Shown: positions 1-8,909 of the stretch, one piece after another
Position numbering within the stretch: position 1 is the first letter of the stretch
Layout: the number at the start of each line of letters is the position of its first letter
DNA from: Hyphomicrobiales bacterium
GTDB taxonomy: Bacteria > Pseudomonadota > Alphaproteobacteria > Rhizobiales > Xanthobacteraceae
DNA length: 64,000 nt
Direction: 5' to 3'
Assembly: GCA_021732215.1 (NCBI GenBank)
Contig: JAKFVL010000018.1
Span: 1-64,000, forward strand
The notes under the pieces: model-generated
Told to the model about the DNA's origin: nothing
What the model saw: the letters and a program-made list of their open reading frames with translations, nothing else
Database searches by the model: none
Made by a program: the position numbers and the translations under genes

Positions 1-84
1 GTCCGGGAGGCGGGCGACCGCGTTAGTGATCCAGGGCGCCTGCATGAAGGGCGCGCGGCGGCCGAAAGAGCAGCTAACCCATGA
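1..84 (+). CDS. C-terminal end of RND efflux periplasmic adaptor (partial)
   Basis: An open frame runs from the left edge to a TGA that overlaps the ATG of the next gene (ATGA). The 27 visible codons contain a VREAGDRV segment followed by a Gly-Arg-Leu turn, which resembles the end of membrane-fusion proteins (the usual GDRVV..G..RL pattern before the disordered tail). The position directly upstream of two RND permeases supports an MdtA-like periplasmic adaptor that would bridge the permeases and an outer membrane channel. Only the tail is visible, so the family call rests mainly on context. Confidence 0.6.
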   Translation, partial: VREAGDRVSDPGRLHEGRAAAERAANP

Positions 85-3000
85 GCAGTGTATCCGAACC
101 GTTCATCCGCAGGCCGATCGCGACTTCGCTGCTCGGCATCGCGCTGTTGATCGGCGGAGCGATCGGTTATTGGGCGCTGCCTGTCTCGGCGCTGCCGCAG
201 GTCGATTTTCCGACCGTGCAGGTCACGACGCGCTTGCCGGGCGCCAGCCCGGATGTGGTCGCTTCGCTTGTTACAGCGCCGCTCGAGCGCCAACTCGGTC
301 AAATTCCAGCGCTCACATCCATGAACTCGACCAGTTCGTTCGGCGTCAGCCAGATATCGCTGCAGTTCGATCTCGGCCGCGATATCGACGGCGCGACGCA
401 AGACGTGCAGGCCGCGATCAATGCTGCCGCCGGAACGCTCCCGCGCAACCTTCCGTATCCGCCGACCTACGCCAAGGTGAACCCAGCCGATGCGCCGGTG
501 ATGACGCTGGCGCTGACCTCCGAGACCGTCTCGCTTCGCGCGATGAGCGATCTGGCGGATACCCAGCTGGCCCAGCGCCTCAGCCAGATTTCCGGCGTCG
601 GCCGCGTTTCGGTTCTGGGTGGATTGAAGCCGGCGGTGCGGGTGCAGGCGGATCTTGCCCGGCTCGCTGCCTACGGAATCTCGATGGAGGATCTGCGGAC
701 GGCGATAGCGAGCGCGAACGTGTCCGGCCCCAAAGGGGCGCTGGACGGTGCGCAGCAGGCCTACACCATTGCCGCCAACGATCAGATTGCAGCCGCCGAT
801 GCCTACAGGCCAATCGTGATCGCCTATCGCAACAATGCGCCGGTCACCATCGGCGATGTGGCGCGCATCGTCGACGGCCTCGAGAACGACAAGACTGGTG
901 GCTGGTTCCAGGGCACGCCAGCCGTCATCATCGACATCCAGCGCCAGCCCGGCGCAAATGTCATCGAGGTGGTGCGCCAGATCCGCGCCGAAATTCCGCG
1001 GCTGCAGAACGCCGTCCCCGCCGCGGTCAAGCTGACCGTCGTTAGCGATCGCACGGTGACCATCCGCGCCTCGGTACACGACGTGCAGTTCACGCTCGTT
1101 CTCAGCGTAATACTCGTCACGCTCGTCGTGCTGCTGTTCCTGCGTTCGATGCGGGCGACCATCATTGCGGGCGTGGCGTTGCCGCTGTCGCTGGTGACGA
1201 GCTTTGGCGTCATGTACTTCGCTGGTTTCAGTCTCGACAACCTGTCGCTGATGGCGCTCACCATCGGTACCGGCTTCGTCGTCGACGACGCCATCGTGAT
1301 GATCGAGAACATCGTTCGGCACATGGAGAACGGCGACAACGCGATGGATGCGTCGCTCAAGGGCGCTCGCGAAATCGGCTTTACCGTGATTTCGCTCACC
1401 GTTTCCCTGATCGCGGTGTTCATTCCGCTACTGTTCATGTCGGGTCTTGTCGGGCGGATGTTCCGCGAGTTTGCCCTGACGCTGACGATCGCAGTCGTCA
1501 CGTCGATGGTTGTTTCGCTGACGCTGACACCGATGATGTGCTCGCGGCTGCTCAAGCATCACAGCGAGGAATTCGCCATTCCGGGGCTTGCGGCCGTCAG
1601 CCGTTTCATTGACCGCACGGTCGAAGCCTATCGTCGCACTCTGCTCTGGGTTTTGCAGCGTCAGCGTGCGACGCTGATCGTCACCTTCCTCACGATTGCC
1701 GCGACGCTGATCCTGTATGTGATCGCGCCAAAGGGCTTCTTGCCGCTGCAGGATACGGCTTCGATCACAGCCGTGACGGAAGCCGGGCCCGCGGTGTCGT
1801 TCGATGAAATGAGTAGCCGGCAAGCCAATATCGTTGCGGCGATCCGGGCCGACCCTGATGTGACAGGGGTCGTCTCGGTGGTCGGCGCGGGTACTGTCAA
1901 TCCGACCCTGAATGTCGGCCGTCTCGTCATCAATCTGAAGCAACGTGGCGCGCGGGATGCCGGCGTCGTCGAGATCATCGAACGATTAAAGCAGCGCGTC
2001 AGCACGGTCGCAGGCATGACCGTGTATTTCCAGCCGGTGCAGGACATCCAGATCAGCACCCGTGCCAGCCGCTCGCAATATCAATACACGCTGACCGCGA
2101 CCGATCCCGCAATGGTTTCGGAATGGTCGGCAAAGCTGGTCCGCGAGCTACAGCGCGACCGGCTGTTTCGCGATGTGTCGTCCGAATCCCAGGAAGGCGG
2201 GCTCAGCCTGGTGCTCGATGTCGATCGTCAGCGCGCAGGTCAGCTCGGCGTATCGGTCCAGGGCGTCAACGACACATTGAACGACGCTTTCGGACAACGG
2301 CAGATTTCCACCATCTACGGCCAGGCCAACCAGTATCGCGTCGTGCTCGAGGCGTTACCCGAATATCAGCGCGATCCATCGGTGCTGTCGAAGCTGTATG
2401 TCCCGGGCGCGGCGGGCGCGCAGGTGCCGATCGAGGCGGTCGCCACGTTGACCCGTTCCACCGCGCCGCTGGCAATTTCGCATCAGGCGCAGTTTCCCTC
2501 GGTTACGGTCAGTTTCAACCTTGCACCTGGCGAAGCGCTCGGCGACGCAGTCAACGCCGTCAAGGAAGCCGAAAAGAAGATCGGCATGCCGACGACGATC
2601 ATCGGGCAATTCTCCGGCGATGCTGCCGAATTCGCGCGATCGCTCTCCGGGCAGCCTTGGCTGATCCTCGCGGCCATCATCACGATCTATATCGTGCTCG
2701 GCGTGCTGTATGAGAGCTATATTCACCCGATCACCATTCTGTCGACGCTGCCGTCCGCAGGCGTCGGCGCGATCCTGGCCCTCATGCTGTGCGGGCAGGA
2801 TTTGTCGGTGATCGGATTGATCGGAATCATTCTGCTGATGGGCATCGTCAAGAAGAACGCCATCATGATGATCGATTTCGCGCTCGAGGCGGAGCGCCAT
2901 CGCGGGATGTCGTCCTATGACGCCATCGTGGAAGCGTGTCTGCTGCGCTTTCGCCCGATCATGATGACGACGCTGGCGGCCTTGTTCGGCGCGCTTCCGC

Positions 3001-3215
3001 TGGCGCTGGAAAGCGGGACGGGATCGGAATTGCGGTTTCCGCTAGGCGTTTCCATCATTGGCGGATTGATCCTCAGTCAGTTGCTGACGCTCTATACGAC
3101 GCCTGTGATCTATCTCGCGCTGGACCGGCTCAATCGCCGGGTCGAGACAGTGCTGCCGCCGGTCGATCCTTCGTCCGCTCCGCCGATTGCCGGAGCGACG
3201 GAAGGAATTCAGTGA
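81..3215 (+). CDS. RND (HAE1 family) efflux permease, MdtB-like
   Basis: This is a 1044-residue inner-membrane proton/drug antiporter subunit of the AcrB superfamily. The N terminus (SEPFIRRPIATSLL) is the standard RND start before TM1. The TM4 motif VVDDAIVMIEN near residues 400-411 carries the paired aspartates of the proton relay, and LIGIILLMGIVKKNAIMMID marks the C-terminal half. Length and duplicated architecture are full. The start overlaps the preceding adaptor stop (ATGA), and the stop overlaps the next permease start (TGATG), so the three genes should be one translationally coupled operon. Two different permeases in tandem is the MdtBC/MuxBC arrangement; the substrate cannot be read from sequence. 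Confidence 0.93.
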   Translation: MSSVSEPFIRRPIATSLLGIALLIGGAIGYWALPVSALPQVDFPTVQVTTRLPGASPDVVASLVTAPLERQLGQIPALTSMNSTSSFGVSQISLQFDLGRDIDGATQDVQAAINAAAGTLPRNLPYPPTYAKVNPADAPVMTLALTSETVSLRAMSDLADTQLAQRLSQISGVGRVSVLGGLKPAVRVQADLARLAAYGISMEDLRTAIASANVSGPKGALDGAQQAYTIAANDQIAAADAYRPIVIAYRNNAPVTIGDVARIVDGLENDKTGGWFQGTPAVIIDIQRQPGANVIEVVRQIRAEIPRLQNAVPAAVKLTVVSDRTVTIRASVHDVQFTLVLSVILVTLVVLLFLRSMRATIIAGVALPLSLVTSFGVMYFAGFSLDNLSLMALTIGTGFVVDDAIVMIENIVRHMENGDNAMDASLKGAREIGFTVISLTVSLIAVFIPLLFMSGLVGRMFREFALTLTIAVVTSMVVSLTLTPMMCSRLLKHHSEEFAIPGLAAVSRFIDRTVEAYRRTLLWVLQRQRATLIVTFLTIAATLILYVIAPKGFLPLQDTASITAVTEAGPAVSFDEMSSRQANIVAAIRADPDVTGVVSVVGAGTVNPTLNVGRLVINLKQRGARDAGVVEIIERLKQRVSTVAGMTVYFQPVQDIQISTRASRSQYQYTLTATDPAMVSEWSAKLVRELQRDRLFRDVSSESQEGGLSLVLDVDRQRAGQLGVSVQGVNDTLNDAFGQRQISTIYGQANQYRVVLEALPEYQRDPSVLSKLYVPGAAGAQVPIEAVATLTRSTAPLAISHQAQFPSVTVSFNLAPGEALGDAVNAVKEAEKKIGMPTTIIGQFSGDAAEFARSLSGQPWLILAAIITIYIVLGVLYESYIHPITILSTLPSAGVGAILALMLCGQDLSVIGLIGIILLMGIVKKNAIMMIDFALEAERHRGMSSYDAIVEACLLRFRPIMMTTLAALFGALPLALESGTGSELRFPLGVSIIGGLILSQLLTLYTTPVIYLALDRLNRRVETVLPPVDPSSAPPIAGATEGIQ

Positions 3216-6200
3216 TGTCAATCTCCGAGCCTTTCATCCGCCGGCCGGTCGGCACCACGCTGCTGGCGATCGGGTTGTTTCTGGTCGGGCTCGTCGCCTA
3301 TTCTGTTCTGCCGGTCCAGAGCATCCCGAATGTGGAGTTTCCGTCGATCTTCGTGTCGGCGTCGCGGCCCGGCGCCGATCCATCGGTGATGGCGGCGACT
3401 GTCGCGGCTCCCCTGGAGCGGCGACTAGGTGAAATCTCGGGCATCAACCAGATCACATCGACGAGTTCGCTGGGATCGACCCGTATCTCGCTGCAGTTCG
3501 ACATCAACCGCAATATCGATCGTGCAGCGCGCGATGTGCAGGCCGCGATCAATGCATCGCTCTCCGATCTGCCGTCCGATCTTCCGTCCCTGCCGACGTT
3601 CCGCAAGGCCAATCCGGCCGCATCGCCGGTTCTGATCCTTGCGTTGACCTCGCAAACCATGCCGACCAGCGCCATCTACGATGTCGCCGATACCGTGATC
3701 GCGCAGCGCATCGCGCAAGTTACCGGCGTCGGCGAGGTTAACGTCAGCGGCGCCGAGCAGCCTGCGGTCCGCGTGCGGCTCAATCCCGGTGCGTTGGCAA
3801 ACGCCGGAATTTCGACCGAAACCGTGCGGCTTGCGATCGTCAACGCCAATCCGCTGGCGCCGTCCGGAATCTTCGATGGCACGCGGCAGAGCGAGACCAT
3901 CGCGCTCAATCCGCAGATGCGAACCGCCGCCGAATTTCGCGATATCGTGGTCAGATCGACCAACGGCAACACGCTGCGGCTGTCCGACATCGCGCAGGTC
4001 GACGACGCCACCCGCAACAGCCGATCGATCGCGTGGTTCAACAAGCAACCGGCGGTCTTGATTCTGATCACCAAGCAAGGCGACGCCAACGTCATCGAAA
4101 CCGTCGAGCGGGTCAAAGCGATCCTGCCGGAGCTCGGCCAATGGATTCCAGCCGGCATCGAGTTCTCGATCCTGTCCGACCGGACCGGCACCATTCGCGC
4201 CAGCGTCGAGGATATGGAATGGACGCTGCTCGCGACCGCGGTTCTGGTGATGGCGGTGGTTTTCTTGTTTCTGCGGCGGGGCATTCCGACCATTGCGGCG
4301 GGCATATCCGTTCCGCTGGCGCTCGCTGGAACGTTCGTCGGCATGTGGATCGCCGGTTTCTCGGTCAACAACCTCTCGCTGATGGCGCTTGCGATCTCGG
4401 TCGGCTTCGTTGTCGACGACGCCATCGTGATGATCGAGAACATGCACCGCAATCTCGAAGCGGGAATGCAGCCTTATCGCGCGGCGCTGGAGGGAGCGAA
4501 GCAAATCGGCTTCACGGTTGTTGCGATCAGTTTGTCGCTGATAGCGGCATTCACGCCGCTGATCTTCATGGACGGCATCGTCGGAAAACTGTTCCGTGAA
4601 TTTTCCCTGACGCTGACGTTCGCCATCGTGGTTTCGACCATAGTCTCCCTGACCGTGACGCCGATGATCTGCGCGCATTATATCAAGGCCGCGCATGGCC
4701 GCGAGAACTGGTTCGATCGCGCAGTGGAAGGCAGTCTGGATGCAATCGTGCGCTCCTACGAGCGCACGCTGCGCGTTGTACTGGGGTTTCCTGTCCTGAC
4801 GATGATTGTGTTTGTCGCGACCATCGCGGCGACAGTTGCGCTCTACATCAAGACGCCGAAGGGATACTTTCCGAGCGACGACAGCGGGCTGATTATCGGA
4901 TCGACGCGAGCGTCGCCCGAAGTCTCGTTTCAGGCCATGCTGCCGTTGCAGCAGCGCGTCGCCGAGATCGTTCTTGGCGACCCGGCGGTTGCGGGGTTGG
5001 GCTCGTCACTGGGCGGCAGTGGAGGACCGGGCGGCGGCTCCAATCGAGGCCGTATGTTCATCAGCCTGAAACCGCTCGCCGAACGTGACGGCGGCGTGAC
5101 CACACAGCAGGTGATCGATCGTTTACGCCTGAAGCTGCTTCGCGTCCCCGGTATTCGCCTGTTTCTGTTTGCGGCCCAGGATGTACGCGCCGGAGGCCGG
5201 CAGAGCGATTCCGATTACCAGTATACGCTGGTGAGCGCCGATCTCGATTTGCTGACCAAATGGGCGCCGCTGGTCTCGAAGCGGATGGAAAGCATCCCCG
5301 GTCTGACCGACGTATCCAGCGATCGCGATCCAGGCGGGCTGGAGCTCAGACTGGTCATCGATCGCAAGATGGCATCAAGCCTTGGCGTCAAGGTCCAGGA
5401 TATCGACAACGCCTTGAACAACGCTTTTTCGCAGCGGCAGATTTCAACGGTCTACACCCAGCGCAACCAGTACAAGGTCGTGCTCGAGGTCGATTCCAGA
5501 TATCAGCGCGATCCCTCCGACCTCGCCAAGATTTATGTGTCCGGTGCGGACGGAACGCAAATTCCATTGTCGGGACTCGTCCGCTTTGAGCGCGGGTTGT
5601 CGCCGCTGGCAGTCTATCATCAAGGCTCGTTGCCGTCCTCGACCGTGTCGTTCGGCCTGTTGCCTGATGTGACGCTGCAGGACGCCACCGCGCGGATTCA
5701 ACAGGCGGTCAACGAAATGCATATGCCCGAGGGCATTCGCGGCTCCTTCGACGGCAATGCCGGTGATTTTGCCCGCACCACGGGACGGCAGCCGCTGCTG
5801 ATCCTCGGGGCACTGATTGCGATGTATATCGTGCTCGGCGTGCTCTACGAGAGTCTCCTGCATCCGCTGACGATCATTTCGACATTGCCGCCAGCGGGGT
5901 TGGGCGCACTCGTTGCGCTTCAGTTGTTCAACACGCCGCTGACCGTGATCGCATTCATCGGGATCATTCTTCTGATCGGAATCGTGAAGAAGAACGGCAT
6001 CATGATTGTCGACTTCGCCCTCGAAGGCGAGCGCCATCGCGGCCTGTCATCGCAGGAAGCGATCTTCGAGGCCAGCATCGCCCGCTTCCGGCCGATCCTG
6101 ATGACGACGATGGCGGCGTTGCTCGCAGCCGTGCCGTTCGTGATCGCTGTTGGTCCCGGCACCGAGTTGAGGCGGCCGTTGGGTATCACGATCATCGGGG

Positions 6201-6319
6201 GTCTGATCGTGTCGCAGATCCTGACGTTGTACACGACGCCGGTGATCTACCTGCTGATCGACCGGTTGAGGCGCAAGCCATCGCCAGAGAAGACGCCTGC
6301 GGCTGCTCCTGCGGAATGA
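3215..6319 (+). CDS. RND (HAE1 family) efflux permease, MdtC-like
   Basis: This is a 1034-residue second RND permease with the same fold as its upstream neighbour but clearly divergent. It starts MSISEPFIRRPVGTTLL; TM4 has VVDDAIVMIENM near residue 399, and LIGIVKKNGIMIVDFALEGE lies near the end. An open frame extends 279 bases further upstream inside the previous gene, but the ATG overlapping that gene's stop aligns with the conserved RND N terminus, so I use it. A glycine-rich loop (about residues 602-612) is an individual feature of this copy. By analogy with MdtBC it probably forms a heterotrimer with the first permease and works with the upstream adaptor and a TolC-type channel. Confidence 0.93.
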   Translation: MSISEPFIRRPVGTTLLAIGLFLVGLVAYSVLPVQSIPNVEFPSIFVSASRPGADPSVMAATVAAPLERRLGEISGINQITSTSSLGSTRISLQFDINRNIDRAARDVQAAINASLSDLPSDLPSLPTFRKANPAASPVLILALTSQTMPTSAIYDVADTVIAQRIAQVTGVGEVNVSGAEQPAVRVRLNPGALANAGISTETVRLAIVNANPLAPSGIFDGTRQSETIALNPQMRTAAEFRDIVVRSTNGNTLRLSDIAQVDDATRNSRSIAWFNKQPAVLILITKQGDANVIETVERVKAILPELGQWIPAGIEFSILSDRTGTIRASVEDMEWTLLATAVLVMAVVFLFLRRGIPTIAAGISVPLALAGTFVGMWIAGFSVNNLSLMALAISVGFVVDDAIVMIENMHRNLEAGMQPYRAALEGAKQIGFTVVAISLSLIAAFTPLIFMDGIVGKLFREFSLTLTFAIVVSTIVSLTVTPMICAHYIKAAHGRENWFDRAVEGSLDAIVRSYERTLRVVLGFPVLTMIVFVATIAATVALYIKTPKGYFPSDDSGLIIGSTRASPEVSFQAMLPLQQRVAEIVLGDPAVAGLGSSLGGSGGPGGGSNRGRMFISLKPLAERDGGVTTQQVIDRLRLKLLRVPGIRLFLFAAQDVRAGGRQSDSDYQYTLVSADLDLLTKWAPLVSKRMESIPGLTDVSSDRDPGGLELRLVIDRKMASSLGVKVQDIDNALNNAFSQRQISTVYTQRNQYKVVLEVDSRYQRDPSDLAKIYVSGADGTQIPLSGLVRFERGLSPLAVYHQGSLPSSTVSFGLLPDVTLQDATARIQQAVNEMHMPEGIRGSFDGNAGDFARTTGRQPLLILGALIAMYIVLGVLYESLLHPLTIISTLPPAGLGALVALQLFNTPLTVIAFIGIILLIGIVKKNGIMIVDFALEGERHRGLSSQEAIFEASIARFRPILMTTMAALLAAVPFVIAVGPGTELRRPLGITIIGGLIVSQILTLYTTPVIYLLIDRLRRKPSPEKTPAAAPAE

Positions 6320-6373
6320 GCGACCGTCCAGCTAGCCGTTGTCGTGCCTCGCTGCGAGGCGTATAGGCCGCTG

Positions 6374-7108
6374 ATGTCCAATGATCCGGCGCCTGACCTT
6401 ACCCCATCGAATATAGACGTACCGCGGGAATGCGGGCGCTGCGGCAAGCCCCTGGAGCTTTGCGTTTGCGACGGTGTCGTCCCGATCGATAATCGCATCG
6501 AGCTCTTGATCCTGCAGCATCCGCAAGAGCAGGACAGGGCGCTCGGCACCGCGCGGCTGACGGCGATGCATTTCGCGAGGTCGATCCTGAAGATCGGGCT
6601 GTCGTGGCCCAGTCTCTCCAAAATCCTCGGCCGCTCCGTGGATCCCGCGCGATGGGCCATCCTCTATCTCGGCTCGTCGAAGGTCGCCGCCCTCGAAACC
6701 GATCGCGATGTGGTCGTGCTCGATCGCAAGGGTGAACTGGAAGACAATCAGACGGCGTTGTTGAAAGGCATCGAAGGCGTGATTGTCCTCGACGGGACAT
6801 GGAGCCAGGCGAAAGCGTTGTGGTGGCGCAATGCGTGGATGCTGAAATGCCGCCGGGTGATCCTTGGGCCAGCGCAGCCTTCGCGTTACGGTAAGTTGCG
6901 ACGCGAACCGCGGCGCGACGGGCTTTCAACTCTGGAAGCCGCCGCGATGCTGCTAAGCCGGCTTGAGCGCCGCGAAGAGATCGCGACCTCGTTGCATGCG
7001 AGTTTCGACCGGCTACTGGCGAAATATCGCGCGGCGCAGGCTGCCGGCTCGGACGTTGCGCCGAAGCCGGTCGCGCGGCGATCGGGACGCGGGCGGCGGC
7101 GGAAATAG
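6374..7108 (+). CDS. DTW-domain tRNA-uridine aminocarboxypropyltransferase (TapT/TuaA-like)
   Basis: This is a 244-residue protein of the DTW family, which transfers the 3-amino-3-carboxypropyl group of S-adenosylmethionine to a uridine of tRNA (acp3U). A cysteine cluster (Cys20, Cys23, Cys30, Cys32) near the N terminus looks like a metal site. The family signature appears as LDGTWSQAK at about residues 139-147, followed by the PSRYG..R.EP segment typical of the family. The C terminus is a basic Arg/Lys tail that could hold tRNA. A GTG start 30 bases upstream is possible; I prefer this ATG because an AGG lies six bases ahead of it and the next residues resemble family starts. Confidence 0.85.
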   Translation: MSNDPAPDLTPSNIDVPRECGRCGKPLELCVCDGVVPIDNRIELLILQHPQEQDRALGTARLTAMHFARSILKIGLSWPSLSKILGRSVDPARWAILYLGSSKVAALETDRDVVVLDRKGELEDNQTALLKGIEGVIVLDGTWSQAKALWWRNAWMLKCRRVILGPAQPSRYGKLRREPRRDGLSTLEAAAMLLSRLERREEIATSLHASFDRLLAKYRAAQAAGSDVAPKPVARRSGRGRRRK

Positions 7109-7221
7109 GTATTTCTTGAGCGAGTTAAGGCGCTCCAGTTGGCCGCAGGCCGTATGGTTGCCGGGTCATAATCGGTACTGTATATGCAAGGCGGGTTCGC
7201 CGGTTTCCGGGTCGCCCGGAT

Positions 7222-7295
7222 GGCCACGTGGCGGAGTGGTTACGCAGCGGTCTGCAAAACCGTTTACACCAGTTCAATTCTGGTCGTGGCCTCCA
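7222..7295 (+). tRNA. tRNA-Cys (GCA)
   Basis: The 74-base cloverleaf has acceptor stem GGCCACG/CGTGGCC, discriminator T, and an encoded CCA at 7293-7295. The anticodon stem GCGGT/ACCGT encloses loop CTGCAAA with anticodon GCA at 7254-7256. The T arm reads CCAGTTCAATTCTGG. All four stems pair, so the identity is secure. Confidence 0.96.
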
Positions 7296-7297
7296 CT

Positions 7298-7325
7298 CGC
7301 GATTTCAATCGCGCCGAACCTTTTT
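7298..7325 (+). terminator. Probable terminator after tRNA-Cys
   Basis: A hairpin CGCGAT-ttca-ATCGCG (7298-7313) lies three bases after the tRNA CCA end, and a run of five T follows at 7321-7325 after a short spacer. The spacer makes it less than ideal, but position and shape fit an intrinsic terminator for the tRNA transcript. Confidence 0.5.
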
Positions 7326-7353
7326 CTCAGCAGGTTTGATACGCTGACCGCCG

Positions 7354-7518
7354 TCAGCAGGATGCTTCCCATCCGGCCGGGAACGGGATGTCGAGCCAGT
7401 TGACCGGTTGATTGTCATTGGCCGGGAACGGCAATTCGTACTGAAAATCCTCGACAAAGTCGGCCCCGATCTCGTCGCTGACGGTCTCGATCAGGCGGTC
7501 GTAAGCTGCGTCGGTCAT
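7354..7518 (-). CDS. Small conserved-looking hypothetical protein (54 aa)
   Basis: The predicted peptide begins MTDAAYDRLIETVSDEIG and ends with a Pro/Asn/Trp-rich stretch (PFPANDNQPVNW). The reading frame is open nine codons further upstream, but the chosen ATG has a GAGGG Shine-Dalgarno match about eight bases ahead. PANDN-type tails recur in small rhizobial proteins from memory, which is modest support. It is acidic, has no membrane segment or known domain that I can see, and lies alone between tRNA-Cys and tRNA-Asn on the opposite strand. Function is unknown, and it could still be a spurious frame. Confidence 0.5.
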   Translation of the reverse strand: MTDAAYDRLIETVSDEIGADFVEDFQYELPFPANDNQPVNWLDIPFPAGWEASC

Positions 7519-7754
7519 GGCAAATCCCTCGGTCCTGAGGAACACTGCCAGACAAGATTTTGGATCGCGTTGCGGGGATTGCTAAGATTTTAGGGAAATG
7601 CGCGAATCCGGATGGCAGGGGACTGCGGCCGGATCGCAACCCGGCCTGAACCAGCCGTAAAACTCCGCGCCATGGTCCCGGCAACCAAGCCAAAACCTTG
7701 GTTAGCCTTTCGTTTCCGCCCTGTTAAGACCACGGATGTAGTCTCCAAATCGCT

Positions 7755-7781
7755 TTGCAATGGATCGGGCCTTTGTTATAC
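7755..7781 (+). promoter_or_regulatory. Possible promoter of tRNA-Asn
   Basis: A TTGCAA hexamer (7755-7760) and a TTATAC hexamer (7776-7781) are separated by 15 bases and lie about 25 bases upstream of the tRNA-Asn 5' end. The -10 match is good, but the spacing is short. The rest of the 288-base stretch between the small ORF and this tRNA shows no further feature. Confidence 0.3.
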
Positions 7782-7806
7782 GCGGCCCTGCTTCGTTAAG
7801 CGCTGT

Positions 7807-7881
7807 TCCTCGGTAGCTCAGTGGTAGAGCATTCGACTGTTAATCGAATGGTCGCTGGTTCGAATCCAGCCCGGGGAGCCA
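7807..7881 (+). tRNA. tRNA-Asn (GTT)
   Basis: The 75-base cloverleaf has acceptor TCCTCGG/CCGGGGA, discriminator G and encoded CCA (7879-7881). The anticodon stem TTCGA/TCGAA holds loop CTGTTAA with anticodon GTT at 7839-7841. The D arm GCTCAGTGGTAGAGC and T arm CTGGTTCGAATCCAG are canonical. Confidence 0.97.
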
Positions 7882-8034
7882 CTCCATTTCATCGAAATTC
7901 ACGCTCTTGAGCCCGCGCTAACACAGATCGCGCGCCCTTTGCCGTTCGACTGCGGCTCGGTTGCCTTTGGCAAATCGATGCCCAAGGATAGCCGCGACCG
8001 GTCTTCCAGGGCCGCACGATTCGAGGGACGTCCG

Positions 8035-8706
8035 ATGTCTGATTTTGCCGTGGCGCGACGCCGAATGGTCGATTGCCAGGTCCGGCCCAGCGACGTCACC
8101 GACCTGCGGATCATCGACGCGATGCTTGAAGTTCCGCGTGAATATTTTGTCCCGAAGAGCCTGCAATCCTTATCTTATCTCGATCAAGATTTGAACGTGA
8201 GCGAGTCGGGCTTGCCGCCGCGCGTCCTGCTGAAGCCTGCATTGCTCGCCCGCATGCTGCAGGCGGCGGCTGTGACCGAAAACGACAACGTTCTTGTTGT
8301 CGGATGCGCCAGCGGTTACGCCGCGGCCGTGATTGGAAAGCTCGCCAGCAACGTTGTCGCGACGGAAGCCGTTCCTGAGTTGGTTGTCTGGGGCAATGAG
8401 GCATTGTCGCAGGCGGGTGCAACGAACGTGACCTTGAAACAGGCTCTGTCCGAAGCCGGCGATCCGGCGAACGCACCTTTCGACGTCATTTTGCTGCAGG
8501 GCGCATCACAGGTGTCCCTGGCAGCGTTGCAGCAGCAGCTTCGGCTGGCTGGCCGTCTGGTGTGGGTCGATGCCACCGCCACCGGTCTGGCGGACCGGGC
8601 GGTGCTGTTGACCCGCTCTGAAGCCGATTTCGGCAGCCGGGTCCTGTTCAATGCAACCGCGCCGGTGCTGCCGGGTCTGGAGCGCCGAGCTGCCTTCGTG
8701 TTCTGA
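8035..8706 (+). CDS. pcm: Protein-L-isoaspartate O-methyltransferase family protein
   Basis: This 223-residue protein belongs to the Pcm family, which methylates isoaspartyl residues in damaged proteins using S-adenosylmethionine. It begins MSDFAVARRRMVDCQVRPSDV, the N terminus typical of the alphaproteobacterial form encoded next to TolC. The SAM-binding motif I region VLVVGCASGYAAAV is at about residues 87-100; the classical G-x-G-x-G pattern is altered to G-C-A-S-G, common in this subgroup. An open frame continues 32 codons upstream, but the chosen ATG has a GAGGGA ribosome site. Whether the enzyme is a true isoaspartyl methyltransferase in this subgroup is uncertain. Confidence 0.85.
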   Translation: MSDFAVARRRMVDCQVRPSDVTDLRIIDAMLEVPREYFVPKSLQSLSYLDQDLNVSESGLPPRVLLKPALLARMLQAAAVTENDNVLVVGCASGYAAAVIGKLASNVVATEAVPELVVWGNEALSQAGATNVTLKQALSEAGDPANAPFDVILLQGASQVSLAALQQQLRLAGRLVWVDATATGLADRAVLLTRSEADFGSRVLFNATAPVLPGLERRAAFVF

Positions 8707-8909
8707 CGTTTCAGGCTGAATCGTTACACAATTTCAAAAGTGTGGCTTGGATGTCCCACTTCCGAAGTCTTTTGGATGCGGGGCTTACGCGCGGGGTGGG
8801 CGGTGCCATATGGTGGCGTGACAAGACTCAACGGGACCGTTGCCGGACCCCGGTTTTGGTCTGCGCTGGTTTATGCCAAGCCGGCGATGGGGAAGAGTTG
8901 GGAATTGGA